A stretch of DNA of 64,000 nt, from assembly GCA_015227615.1 (NCBI GenBank), contig JAALGZ010000025.1, forward strand, positions 434,001 through 498,000. Reading direction: 5' to 3'. Each line of letters opens with the position of its first letter. Positions within the stretch are counted from its first letter, which is position 1. The notes beneath the pieces were generated by a model that was given only the letters and a program-made list of their open reading frames with translations, had not been told where the DNA came from and did no database searches. Made by a program: the position numbers and the translations under genes. This document shows, in pieces, positions 44,155-55,775 of this stretch. Source of the stretch: Labyrinthula sp. Ha. Its lineage: Eukaryota; Sar; Bigyra; Labyrinthulida; Labyrinthulaceae.

Positions 44155-47100
44155 TCTCTTTTCTTTTTTAGTTTTGATTTATATTATATTTATTTTAATA
44201 ATTATTATTTTTATATAATAATATATTCATATAAAATAATTAATTATTTAATATTCAGACTGAATAAATAAATTAATACAGTTTATTTTACACAAATAGA
44301 ATATTCTCAGAAATTTCTTTAATGAATATTCTAAATTTTATTCAACAAAGAAATTTTGATTGTTTAAAATTCCATAAATATCATCAGATGACATTACCCT
44401 GGGTAGTTCTACTGCATATTGTATATTATAAGGCAGTGTTTGATAAATCTAGCCTAGTACTGTCGCGTCAACTAAGCTATTCTCTAGTAGTAATATAAAA
44501 GCTTCAAGTTACGGGTGAAGCCACGGAAACCCTAAGTTAACATTCTTCAGAGAAGCGTAGTCGGGTATGAGAGTCTGAACTGGAGCGTAGCTTCGTGGTA
44601 TCGATAGACTCACTAAACAATGAAGACTTAGCAAAATGCTAAGTAGTTAATTGGATCAGCAATTACTATTGTTGTAGCTTACTTTTTTAGTGCTGTAACG
44701 CAATGTAACTCACTGTATAGTGTCACATAAGGCCTTAACTAATATATGGCGAATCCCATTACACTGAGTTAACCATTCACACCGTTTAGGTCAGAGGTGA
44801 AGTCAAACTGTTAGTCGAGTTGAAAAAAAACAGAAGAAAAAGTAACCCACAAAGAACAAAGGAACTAGTGCACAGTGAAGTAAGTAATAACCTATGCCGT
44901 TGTTAGGTGGGAACTGGATAAGTCAAAAGAATTATCTTGAGATTATGTAAATGACCTTTAAGCACACTTAAACCAACAAGAGCTGGAGTTCGAAAACTTG
45001 CTCCGCACAAAGTAGCTCAATATGCTTAAACGACAGCAAGTTTCACCAAAAACGCATGCCTAAGGGCATTAATTATGGTTGTACTCATGCCTATTTGTTC
45101 TTTAAGATGTGCCATGAAAATCTTCCAAGGTTCCCACTAGACATCTCTCCTAGGGAGAATGATACTATCGGTGGCAGTCATTCTCTAGTAGTTTCCTAGT
45201 AAAGTACCTCGATTGCATCGGATAAACAAAGATAGTATCTCAGCCTCATCAGAAAATTGCATCAAATATTAAACAGCTCAAAGCAAAACAAACAAATGAT
45301 TGGAAACTATATGAACTTGAAATTCCTATATGAACTTTCATAGCAGAGCTTTACTTCTTTTCATGACCAATCCTGCTGCACCGACGAATGGTTACATTAA
45401 TCAAACTTAAAGCATTTCGACGATGCAATTACAAAATTAGTTTAGTGTTCTTATCTTCGTTTTCAAAAACTAATTCTACGCTTTAGTTTCTCAGCTGACA
45501 GTTTTGGCATTGATGAGCATATATTCATAGTCTCCCTTACTATATATATATATTAACTTCTTCTTGATCACTCGTTAGTTGACATTGTGCCAGTTCTAAT
45601 AGGTTCTAATGGTTAAAGTCGATAGTAGTCACTTGTGATTAGCTCCCTTTGCGTTATGAAGCATATGTATAAATGGTGGCAATAATATTAGAGCATCGAG
45701 CTTACTTTATCAAATAAATATTAGGTACTGCAAACACCTTTAGAACTTCTTATAATTTTATTCACTCTTGTTTTAAAGTACATGTTGTAATCTATCTCAG
45801 AAGTTAAGAATGAACGAATTCCGCTACATAAGAGACCTGCTAAGTATGATCCCATGAGTTTTCACGGAGAAGATTGAAGTTCAAAATAATTTCTAGAAAA
45901 GCTTACATAACTTTTCTCTTGGTACTATCTAGGCGGTATTCTAGTATATAGTTTTCAGCAACCTAACTTAACTTTTGTAGCAACAATTGCAGCATGTCAT
46001 AAGGACATAGTCTTATAATATTACTGATTTGCATGAACGTTTGTTCTAGTACAATAATATTGTAGCAATTGGGGCGAATATAGAGTATTTTCCATATTAC
46101 AAGAATAGAACTAGCTTGAATATTCTTCCGTAGCTCAAAGCACTTCATTTATCATGCCAAAATATTTGAAAGATTGCTGAGAGTATTCTGTCTTTCAATG
46201 CTAGAACTTTATGCAATGAAAATTTGACCTTAGAAATTTCATATACAAAATATAGAGAATGAGTATTTGAAAGATCTAAGCTCATGACTTTACTAATCTT
46301 TTATGGAAGGATATTAAACATGATCAGGCTACCTTCTTTCAATCTTTCATTAAGATAAATTTTTTCTAGCCCTCATTACTGACCTGAAAAAAGGAACGCT
46401 CTTATGTCCAATGATTTGGTTCATAATCTTTCCCTTTTAATGCTTCTTGGCGTAGCGATAGTTTGAAACAATTCTTCCTCAATTCGCATGTTATTTTCAA
46501 GATTATTTTTGCAGCTCATAACCTAGGAAACTGCTTCAAATAAATTTGACGTTTTGTCTTGAAACCAAGATTTTCTCTTGAAGTAGTAGCGGCTTAATTT
46601 TTGTTGTCTTTAGTTTACATGTAGTATTTAGTTTTACGGGTGCCATATCTCTTACTCTTTATATTCTTGTCGCCGCCTTCTTGGGTTCAAACAACTAAAT
46701 CAATAAGATTCCAGCTGAACTTCTTTCCCTTAGCATTATTGTGAGTAAAGCTCTTTTCACTGCACAGATATTCATAAAGAGGCAAGCGGCAAGTTCAAAA
46801 TGTGCTGTTGCGATGTTTCATGCTTGGTTCTTTACAAAAACTTGAAATTGGGACCCTAGAGCAAGCGTATAATTCGCAAAGAAAGTTAACCTGAGTGGTT
46901 ATATGGTGAGATTATACAGGTGAACCTTGCTCAACGCAATCAAGATTACAACTTAACCGTCAACCTAGTACTCCAATAAATGAAATTAGAATGGTTATCA
47001 TTTAAATATGCGCACAGGCATTATGCACGAAGCTAACTAACTTAAGCATTAAAAACCATTTTTCGAGCATAACCTACCTGAAAAGTTGGTGAATACTCAT

Positions 47101-47382
47101 AAGAAAAATCTACCTACACAACAGCTTCTTTTTCTTTTGGAGTGTTTAGAACGCGTAAAGACTTCTGTATCCAGAAATATAAAATTTTGGGCAATTAACT
47201 ATCCCAGCAAAATTTGAACTGAGCATATTTTTTTGCAGTCCGTTTGGATTTTCAGCATTGGAACTTTTAACAAAGATAGAACAATTATTTCTTCATATTT
47301 CGTACTGGTTTAACAAAACCAGAATTATAAAGTAACACAAATCTTAATAGAAATTAATATAAACAATCTGGTTTATTCTTAA
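44155..47382. other. Gene desert of 3.2 kb
   Basis: No gene, RNA or element recognised. The first 190 bases are almost entirely A/T. A TATA run occurs near 45541. The only clear signal is the promoter motif at 47184. Confidence 0.55.
47184..47196 (+). promoter_or_regulatory. ATTTTGGGCAATT motif, copy 5
   Basis: Exact 13-mer, 186 nt before the ATG of the second Rossmann-like paralogue and on the same strand. The first paralogue has the same motif 17 nt before its ATG. Confidence 0.5.
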
Positions 47383-48921
47383 ATGAACGAAGTTGGAATC
47401 AATTGGCCTACTCTTTCAAAAGAGAGTGCGAAAAAAACTAGGCGAAAGATGAAAGGTGTCGAAGAAACCTGCAAGAAGATTTGGGCCCTTTCTATGAAAA
47501 ACATTGATTTAAATATTTCAAAGTCTATCTTAGAGACAAAGAATTGGAGTAAAAATTATATAAATGCACTTGAAGAGTATTCTGTAGAGATGTATAAGAG
47601 TGACCATCAACTGTCGCGAATAGCAGACAAGGGACTAGAAGTACTCCATGAAACATTTGTTGAAATCAATCCAAGTGGAGAAACATTATGTTTAAAAGAT
47701 ATCCTTGTGAATTTTGCAGCAAATAGTTATCAATTAGAAACTGATTTTGAGTTTGAAACTGTGACAATCAAAGGAAGACACGATCTACCTTCCTCAGAAG
47801 AAATAGCAAATAACCTGCAAAACCAGATTGAAAGTGATTCTTTGGAAACTCTTGTAAATAATAATTTAGCTGAAGATGATATAATATCCAGTTATGAACA
47901 CCTCTTAGAAAACTTACGAAGTGAGTCGAACGCCATTGATGACCTAAGGGCCAAATATCTTTTTGTTCTGATGGAGTTTGATCGCAGTATTTCTCCTTTA
48001 CACTCTCTTCTTTCTTTTGGATTTGATGTGGCTATGTGCTTTCCTGAAGATCCAGAGTATTTCATTCAGCTGTCAGATGAAGCACAAAGGCTTTCTGGCA
48101 GTTTGTTTCTTCCCAAGGCTCCTAGTTCAACATACGCTATGGGGATCAACCTTCTCACACAATACAAAGAGTTTATATCTTGGGTCAAAAAGTTAGGCGA
48201 AAGCCAAGGCAAAAAGTTATTTATATGTCAACAACATCCGGGGAATGTAAAAGATCCCAACTCGTTTCGGCAAGTCGTAGCAGCTGACGTGATTTCAAAG
48301 TCTCTACTTGACCTGGATAATGAAAACGGGTTTTTCACACTATCAGCAGCAACAGTTCCTTTGCCACTTACCACCTCCGCCGTTGATTTTGCGGAATCAA
48401 GTTTTCTATCAAAGGCCTGGAATGATAGGTTTCTTTCAAAAGTGTTTGGCCCCTTTAAAGCAAAACATTTTCCTTCTGTTCAAACTGAGGATTGTGAAGA
48501 TCCAAAAGAGCCAAGCTATATAAGCACGGGGTTTGTACAATTTGAAGGGCACTTAGCTGGATTTGCCAAAGTCCTCCCAGTTTGGAGAAGTGTAACCTGT
48601 ATCCATCAAAATAGACCAACCTTCTTCTGCACTATGGGTCCTCATCTAGTGGAAAATAATAAGAAGTTAACATCAAATTATGTTTCCTGGCAAGGTCTGA
48701 AAGCCAGGTTTCCTCCGTTTTCCTTTATTGATAACTTCTTGGCAAAGAAGGTGAGCTCGGCTCTGCTGCTTCATGAGATGTTATTGTTTAGAGAGAAAAG
48801 CACAGAGGAAAGGAATGTTAGAAGTGAACTTTTGTTAAATTGTATCCACGGGGGTCTGCATAGGATGCCATATGATATCAACTCTCTTGGTCGGGCACTT
48901 TCTCTGTTTGGCTACTTCTAA
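47383..48921 (+). CDS. Rossmann-like protein of unknown function, paralogue B
   Basis: 512 residues, single exon, paralogous along its full length to the protein at 41832-43301. Matching blocks include KNWSKNYINALEEY, the SLFLPK segment after the Rossmann-like strand, TQYKEFISWVKKL, VVAADVISKSLLD, KVFGPFK and the C-terminal HGGLHRMPYDINSLGRA. The glycine-bearing turn of paralogue A (ILGASSELCP) is replaced here by LMEFDRSISP, so the nucleotide site, if that is what it is, appears lost. This paralogue may have a non-catalytic partner role; that is inference. Its stop is 17 nt from the stop of convergent MMS19. Confidence 0.6.
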   Translation: MNEVGINWPTLSKESAKKTRRKMKGVEETCKKIWALSMKNIDLNISKSILETKNWSKNYINALEEYSVEMYKSDHQLSRIADKGLEVLHETFVEINPSGETLCLKDILVNFAANSYQLETDFEFETVTIKGRHDLPSSEEIANNLQNQIESDSLETLVNNNLAEDDIISSYEHLLENLRSESNAIDDLRAKYLFVLMEFDRSISPLHSLLSFGFDVAMCFPEDPEYFIQLSDEAQRLSGSLFLPKAPSSTYAMGINLLTQYKEFISWVKKLGESQGKKLFICQQHPGNVKDPNSFRQVVAADVISKSLLDLDNENGFFTLSAATVPLPLTTSAVDFAESSFLSKAWNDRFLSKVFGPFKAKHFPSVQTEDCEDPKEPSYISTGFVQFEGHLAGFAKVLPVWRSVTCIHQNRPTFFCTMGPHLVENNKKLTSNYVSWQGLKARFPPFSFIDNFLAKKVSSALLLHEMLLFREKSTEERNVRSELLLNCIHGGLHRMPYDINSLGRALSLFGYF

Positions 48922-48938
48922 TGTTTTTCAATCAAAAT

Positions 48939-51900
48939 TCAGTTAACTGAGCCATCTAAAGTTATGTAAAGATTTCTGTACTCCACTGCTTGCTTCCTCA
49001 CATTTTTATCAGGGTCATCAAGCACTAGTTTCAAACCATTGACTATTCGCCTTCTATGGGGGTGAATTTTAGTATACTCTACACGCAGAATTAAGAACGC
49101 TAATATTTCTAAGCTTGACAGCTTGACCTCAGCACGAACACTTCCCAGGCCTCCATGGATCACAGCGTTTATTAGCCTCGTTAGATTTTGTTTTACTTGG
49201 TCCTTTACAGTTGTTGATCTATCAAAATATGCCTGTAAATATGTTTCAGTTAGCATTACAGCTTCTTCAACTATGGTGGACGAAAGCAAGCCTTCTGATT
49301 CCATACTCTTCAACATATCCTGGAAAGACAGGGACTTTTCAAAAACCTTTGTCGCATCTTTCTGAGAAAGAGCACCAAGCAAATAATACCTTGCAAGTTT
49401 AATAACATCGTTATAATCTTCAGACAATGCTTTCAACGCTATTTGAAGAAAACGTTGTTTGAATAAAAATGTCGTTTGACAGCCTGCTTCTTCATTTAAC
49501 AGTAAGTTGCTGTCAGTGTAAACGAATCTAATCACTTTGCATAACTTCACCACAATCTGGAGATCAAGCTTCTGTATATTAGAAGCTTTGAAGACTGGTA
49601 ACAATATATTCAAGAATTCAAAACTTCCGCGCATTGCCTCTGCCTTGAAGACACATTCGGCGGCAAGTATCTTGTTCTCCGTCAGTGTCTCTATGTCAAG
49701 AGACAGATCAATTTTCTTTAGCTTATCCATAACTACATCAAAACGAGAACCTTGAGCCTTATTCACTGTTGAGGCGATGGCCCTGACTGCAATGTTTATC
49801 TCCGTTGCTGGTGCCTGATTTAAGGCAATACGTACATCTTCAAGAACAGAATCAAAGAGGGCAATAGCTTTTGCTTCGCACAACACATTTGCCCCCAAAT
49901 ATCCAAGAAGCAATGAACGTAGAGTTAAAGAACAAGACTTTTCAAGAGAGAGTTCTAACAATAAAGACCGCTGCTGTTCTTCCTGAAAAATTGCCAAGCA
50001 AGACTGAAAGAGAGAATAGAGAGACTCCACTTCAACTACTGAATAGGAAGAGTCAATAGATAGGTTGATTATGAACTGGAGTAGCTCAGCCTCTACGATT
50101 TTTTCCGATACAAGATTTGCAGTCAACTGAGTGTGGTTTAATATTGGGCTCACTGTACAAAGTTCAGCTAGAGTATCGATCACAAGGTGTGGGTTATTCA
50201 TGACATTTCTATTTATGGGATTTCGTATTTGTGCCAACAGTGTATCAAATACTGTTGAGAAAAGCAAAGCATCATGCTGACCAAGCGACACTAATGTAGC
50301 CAAATTAAACAAAGTGACAGAAGTGTTTAGTTCGGGAACTTCCCTAGAGTTTTGGTCTCTAGATGTAACACCTTGCACAAGTAATGGGACCACATTAGAT
50401 TGAACTATCTTACGTATGGCTTCAATGTGAATGAGAGACGCATACAAGGAGCTAAAAGCCTGCTTAAAAGCCAGAATATCTTGCTTGTGTTCACCAACCA
50501 ATTTCATCTCATTGGTATCTTTAAGCTTAGAGAGAAAATTCTCAGGAACCTCTGACACTGCCTGAAACACCTTTCTTACACTATCCCAGTTGGACTTCGA
50601 TTTTTCAATCAAAGAGAAAACTTCAAAACTATGTAATATCTCTAAGACAGACCCAAACCCTTTTACAGCAATAGTATTGATTTTAAAAAGCTTTGAATCA
50701 ACAACTAGTGTCTCAATACTTTCAACAAAATAAACCCAAGATGAAAATAGTTGCATGAGCTCTAACAAACGTGGTACCAGCTCTTCTTTGCTGGTAGCAT
50801 CTAAGCTCACAGAGGCTCGGTTCAAACTGTGAATTATTATCGAAAGCGCCTCTGACGTTAACAGGATTTCTTCGCGATGCGCGATTGCACTTAATTCCTT
50901 GCTCTCATTCTTACGGTTTATGGAATTAGGAAGGAATTCTTCAAGGCACATAATCGCTGCTAAGGACGAGGATTTTGTGACTGCCTCCATGATCTTTAAA
51001 AAAGCCTTTGCTTTTGAGTTAGCTCGCTTTTCTAAGATCTCGTGTTCGTAGCTGACAATTTGAGTTCTTAAGAAAGTACTTAAAGGGCCTTTAGCTCGAG
51101 AGCCCAATTTGATAACTGACGATGCAACTTTTTCCGCAATGAGACCAATAAGAGATAAACTCTCATCGACTAGTGTTGTCGATCGAGAGTCTATAACTTG
51201 GACCACCGCAATACTTTGAATATCTGAAAAATAGTTGTCATCAGGGTCAAATAAAACAGCAAGATCGTAATTTCTTACAAGGTGCATCAAACATTTGACA
51301 GCTTGGACTTTAGATGCAATGCCAAGATCAAACTCTTCATATTCCTCAGTGAACTTACCAAAAACCAAGGGAAAGATAAAAGGAGCAAGATATTCACTAG
51401 AGGCAAAGACACTATATAGTGCATCTTCAACCTGCTTTGGGCTAATATTATACGGATCATGTTTTGGAGGCTTGAATAGCACAGGAAAATACACGGAGCA
51501 ATTGTTAAACACGTTGTCTAAAGCTTTAAGCGACCAAGAATCTTCGAACTCCTGGGTTTCAGCTGATGCGACTAAGTAAGGTTTCAAACTGTGCAGAATG
51601 ATCTTGTTTATTTTCATGCATACCAGTAAACCACGTGGATCCTTTTCTTCTTCACTAGCTACAGTCCATAAAGCAATAAATGAACCAAAGAACCCTTCAT
51701 CCACAAGAGCTTTGGTATAAACTTTGTTCTCAAAAATAGAATCAACGACGGAATAGATAGACAAACGCAGAGAAACCGTGAGCTGAGGAACATGGTGACT
51801 TTGCAAAACTTTATTCACAACTTTCAAGAAGTCCTCGTCCTCGAAAGTAACACTTTTCTTCATCAATAGCACTTGGATCCCTCTCAGACAACTGGCAGCT

Positions 51901-52244
51901 GATTCAAAATCACTTTCATATCGTTCAATAAAAAAGATTAAGAGACTCTTAGCTTGAGATTTATGCAGTTCGATATCTGGAAGTCTTTCCAACAACTGAG
52001 CAACCAACTGAACAGAACTTGCTCTAATTTCACTGTCTCCATTCGTCAAATAAGGTCCAAGATATTCTTTTATCAATAATGATAAATTTATTTCCTCTTT
52101 ATTCAAGCTGAAAAGGATGATTATCTTATTAAACGGCTCAATTTTACCATCAACATCACTTGTGCAAAATGATTTTACATCCGTTAAAAGATTGTCTTTA
52201 TTAATCATTAATCTTGTTGAAATGCAAAAGGCCAAGTGGCCCAT
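48939..52244 (-). CDS. MMS19: MMS19 (cytosolic iron-sulfur cluster targeting, HEAT-repeat protein)
   Basis: 1101 residues, single exon. MMS19 joins CIAO1 and CIAO2B in the cytosolic complex that delivers Fe-S clusters to DNA polymerases, primase and helicases such as XPD. The family N-terminal domain is visible in VYFPVLFKPPKHDPYNI (compare CYFPITFTPPPNDP in animal MMS19). The C-terminal HEAT unit TKIHPHRRRIVNGLKLVLDD matches the conserved IHPYRR...LDDPKR..VR ending. The intervening sequence is helical HEAT-type repeat. The first ATG is at 52244. An internal Met (MINKDNLL, start 52208) is a good alternative because only 34 nt separate 52244 from the divergent start at 52279. Confidence 0.9.
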   Translation of the reverse strand: MGHLAFCISTRLMINKDNLLTDVKSFCTSDVDGKIEPFNKIIILFSLNKEEINLSLLIKEYLGPYLTNGDSEIRASSVQLVAQLLERLPDIELHKSQAKSLLIFFIERYESDFESAASCLRGIQVLLMKKSVTFEDEDFLKVVNKVLQSHHVPQLTVSLRLSIYSVVDSIFENKVYTKALVDEGFFGSFIALWTVASEEEKDPRGLLVCMKINKIILHSLKPYLVASAETQEFEDSWSLKALDNVFNNCSVYFPVLFKPPKHDPYNISPKQVEDALYSVFASSEYLAPFIFPLVFGKFTEEYEEFDLGIASKVQAVKCLMHLVRNYDLAVLFDPDDNYFSDIQSIAVVQVIDSRSTTLVDESLSLIGLIAEKVASSVIKLGSRAKGPLSTFLRTQIVSYEHEILEKRANSKAKAFLKIMEAVTKSSSLAAIMCLEEFLPNSINRKNESKELSAIAHREEILLTSEALSIIIHSLNRASVSLDATSKEELVPRLLELMQLFSSWVYFVESIETLVVDSKLFKINTIAVKGFGSVLEILHSFEVFSLIEKSKSNWDSVRKVFQAVSEVPENFLSKLKDTNEMKLVGEHKQDILAFKQAFSSLYASLIHIEAIRKIVQSNVVPLLVQGVTSRDQNSREVPELNTSVTLFNLATLVSLGQHDALLFSTVFDTLLAQIRNPINRNVMNNPHLVIDTLAELCTVSPILNHTQLTANLVSEKIVEAELLQFIINLSIDSSYSVVEVESLYSLFQSCLAIFQEEQQRSLLLELSLEKSCSLTLRSLLLGYLGANVLCEAKAIALFDSVLEDVRIALNQAPATEINIAVRAIASTVNKAQGSRFDVVMDKLKKIDLSLDIETLTENKILAAECVFKAEAMRGSFEFLNILLPVFKASNIQKLDLQIVVKLCKVIRFVYTDSNLLLNEEAGCQTTFLFKQRFLQIALKALSEDYNDVIKLARYYLLGALSQKDATKVFEKSLSFQDMLKSMESEGLLSSTIVEEAVMLTETYLQAYFDRSTTVKDQVKQNLTRLINAVIHGGLGSVRAEVKLSSLEILAFLILRVEYTKIHPHRRRIVNGLKLVLDDPDKNVRKQAVEYRNLYITLDGSVN

Positions 52245-52278
52245 TTCTAGTTTTATTCGTTAAACTAATTGAAAAACG

Positions 52279-52542
52279 ATGGAGAAAAGAGAAGTGCTAA
52301 AAGAAAAATTCGTCGGATATAATGTGAAAAGAAATATATTCAATGCGGATATGTATGACTTCAAGTATAAAGGTGAAAAAATACAAGTTCGTCAAGTTGG
52401 TGAGGAAGTTAAGGCATGGTTCCAACAGACGAAGTCTCTGCAGTACTTGAGAAAAGATATGTTGGCGAATAAGAGCTTTCTAGAAAAAGCATCACAACAA
52501 GACAGGGTAAAAAATTATGGGAAAAACAATGTTTTTTCATAG
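52279..52542 (+). CDS. Short protein of unknown function
   Basis: 87 residues, ATG at 52279, highly charged and probably helical (ADMYDFKYKGEKIQVRQVGE in the middle). No recognised domain, membrane span or signal peptide. It shares a very short divergent promoter with MMS19. A 36-nt GT-AG segment near its end (from the GGTAAAAAAT after QQD) could be an intron leading to a different short tail, but it is longer than the other introns here. Coding status rests on ATG start, length and position in a gene island. Confidence 0.45.
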   Translation: MEKREVLKEKFVGYNVKRNIFNADMYDFKYKGEKIQVRQVGEEVKAWFQQTKSLQYLRKDMLANKSFLEKASQQDRVKNYGKNNVFS

Positions 52543-55500
52543 CATGTTGCTATCCTACTCTTTTTTGCATATTTACTTACATTGAATATCTTGGCTTCAT
52601 GTACAGAACTCCCTTCACATCTGAAGAAATTTAAAGGATTAACTCTTACTTGGGCCATTGGAATCTCAAAGCTACACAGTTATATATAAAAATTGAAAAT
52701 GGACAATCAATTTATAAATATGATTTACACAAAATCCTATACAATGTTTTGTTTTTCTGATTAAGACTTCAATCCTAGTTCTTGTCAGAAAGAAGAAAAA
52801 GTGTAACTAACGCCAGAACTTCAAAGGTTTATTTTAAATCCAGTTAAAGTCCAACTAATCGGTGAATATTCATCCATAAAGCTATCTCAATAAATAATTT
52901 TTCTGAGAGTGAGATCACATTTTAGAGGTTTTTCCTCTACTTGATTCTTATTAAACATTCTCTTTGAGGAGAATTAGATATGTAGCACTGGTGTCCGGTT
53001 TTCAAACTTAATCACGTGAAGTTGAAAGTACAAGATTAGAAAACCCAGCATAGGCAAACTTATATGGAAGGTACTTATGACTCCATACATAGGAGACAAC
53101 TAGGGATGTCCATGGGAATATAGAAAAGTCATAAGAATATCGATATTTTAAATTCATCGTTATTTACTCTTTTGAAGAAAACTTTTGTCTAGTATGGAAA
53201 GAAAAGGTTTTTTTTGTAGCATACATGAATAATATAATATCTTCCTCTCGTAATCTAAGAAGATTTCTAGTTATGTTAGAGCCTTGATGTCCCTAATTCT
53301 TGATAGATAACCCCAGTGATAAGCGCTCGCTGCACCAATACATAGAGATTGGGGTCATGAGAGGTTATTCCAAAACCTAGTTAAAATGATAAATTAGGTA
53401 GAAAATCAGAAGAACTCTTCCAGTTTAGATAAAACCAAATATATTGTTAGAATCAAACTATATCACGTCCATTCTCTTAGAATACAGTGTTAAACCTTAA
53501 TCATCCAAAGTGAGAGAATGGAGAAAAATCTGTCCATAGTCTTCAACATTAGCATTCTTATTAAATTCTAGTGTTAATCTTTTCTTGGTTAAACATCAAG
53601 TAAAGAAATTTTACAATTCTTCACCTTACCTTAACTTTGAAAAAATTCCTATATTTTACAGAGCCAAGGCAACACAACCAGGGGGTGTCGTTGTGTAATC
53701 TAATCATCTTATGGATTAATTGCCAACATTCAGGTGCTTCATTCGGATATGCTTCCTTATATGTTGTTCCAAACTAGCCCTCACATGTTAATCCAACACA
53801 TTTTCTATCAAAGTGAATATCAATCAATCACAAAGCTAATAATATTTCAAAATAGTCGATCACAGAGCATAGGAGCAAGATTTTGTAGGATTTCCGCAAA
53901 CAAGTATCTGCGCACAAATCTCTTAAAACGTTATTTCAGGATGAACAATCCCTACAAGATTTTTTCGTTATTAATGTCAGATTATTGGCTCTAGTATGAA
54001 GTATTGTGATAATATGATTGACATTAAACAACTCTTAGTGGTTGGGTGAAATCCATTGGTTGTATTTAAGCGTTTTGGAAAGAGTTTGTTAAGTCTTGCT
54101 CTATATAGCACGTATGAAATTATGAATTCTTACACAAGAAAGTACTAAGTGCTGAAGGAAAGGATTTCAATTTGAGAACAGTAAAGAATAATGGTCAAGG
54201 AAAAATCTTATGACTTTGCCTTGATTCAAAACATAGTTGCTAATTCCTTCTTCTATTCTTGATGAAATATCATTAAATGTAGTACATGTAGCTTCGACTA
54301 GCTAAATCTTAACCTTCCCTTAGTAGGCAAGTGATCAGCTACTGCCGGCAGTGAGCTTTCCAACGACAGAGCACGTCTTAGATAAGAAGTAGGCACTTCC
54401 AATCTAGAAAACGGCTTTGATAGGGCAACAGTAGATTAAGAGCTGTTAAAAGGTTTATTGTTTAGTTCCTCTTCCGATGTCATGAGTTTCTATATGGTAT
54501 ACCTTTAGAAAATTAACACCATACACACCTGACCAAGAATACTTCTTACAAGAACCAGAGCATAATATGACATTATAACATAGTCAACTAGATTTTAACC
54601 ATTACAAAATTAATAAAAAAGAGTCGCAATTTGGAATTAATATGCCTGTCTCGGCTCCTTAGCATATGAGTATTAGTTTTCTTGCCGTCGTGGGGTTACC
54701 TCACGTTGAACTTGACATTGAATATGTATCAAATAAATAAGGTGTGAGGTCTGAAACCGTTTTAAGGAAATGTGAAACAGATTAGCAATGCTTCGTGACT
54801 ATTAGAGCGTACTTATGGGAACTGTTGCAAATTGTGTAACAGATTAAATCGGTTCTACATTCTTTAAGAACTCCATTAAATATCACTTACCCCGTGGGGC
54901 TGTTTCCTTAGCTGTGCACGTTCCTCCTGGGCTTTATAAAACTGTTTTTTGCACAACCCTGGCACTAGAAGAGGACATCATATTGCTTCCCAAAATATGA
55001 ATAATATCTTACTAGGTTCGGAATGTTAGAAAAGATTGAAGAGGTGAGATCTCTCTAATGTCGATCCCAGGAAGAGCATAGGGATAATTGCTTTAGACGC
55101 TAACTTAGGATGCCATTCCTTTCTTGAGATTGGTCAAAGTGTCGTTCTTTACTGGGAAATGGCTTAGAACAAAATAACGACATTATTCTTATCAATTTTT
55201 GAATGTAATATGAAAGAACCTATTTATCGCGATGGAACCAGCGCAGAAAGGACATATCACTTACATGTTTATATATATAACAGAAGGACAGGTTCTACAC
55301 CAAATTTTGTTTTTTATAGTGTCAAAAATATCCAAACATCCAGTTTAACTCATCTACAAGTAAAACACTTTAACTTATTCGCTCTTCTTCTCTGAGCGGC
55401 AACTGGATGGACAAAAACTCAAGGCAAGTTACAAGAAACTTACATTTATTCTAAAAACTCTTCAATACTTATTATTAAGCACAGAAGCGTTTTGAGAACT

Positions 55501-55775
55501 CCTAATACAACTTTATGTGTCACTATTTCTGTCTATCTTCATTAACGGATATATACCCATATATACCTTTTTCTTATGCTTACTAATTAATCTGGCTTGA
55601 TTAGAAATCTTTTTCTGCAGTTTCTCAATAAAACTGCATATAGCACATTTCGGTACAATTTCCCAAAATTAGAACATATCGAATCTATTTCATAAAAGAA
55701 AAGAAAACCGAAACGCAAGTCCGAGAAAATAAAGACAATCTATAAAATAAAGTAGTGTACTTTAGGTTTCCAAAT
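52543..55775. other. Gene desert of 3.2 kb
   Basis: No convincing gene or RNA. The last 120 bases hold a one-mismatch copy of the promoter motif ahead of the metacaspase. An ATG-started 61-codon stretch at 55210 has no recognisable features. Confidence 0.55.
55658..55670 (-). promoter_or_regulatory. Variant of the ATTTTGGGCAATT motif
   Basis: The minus strand reads ATTTTGGGAAATT, one base different from the consensus, 105 nt before the metacaspase ATG. Confidence 0.35.
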
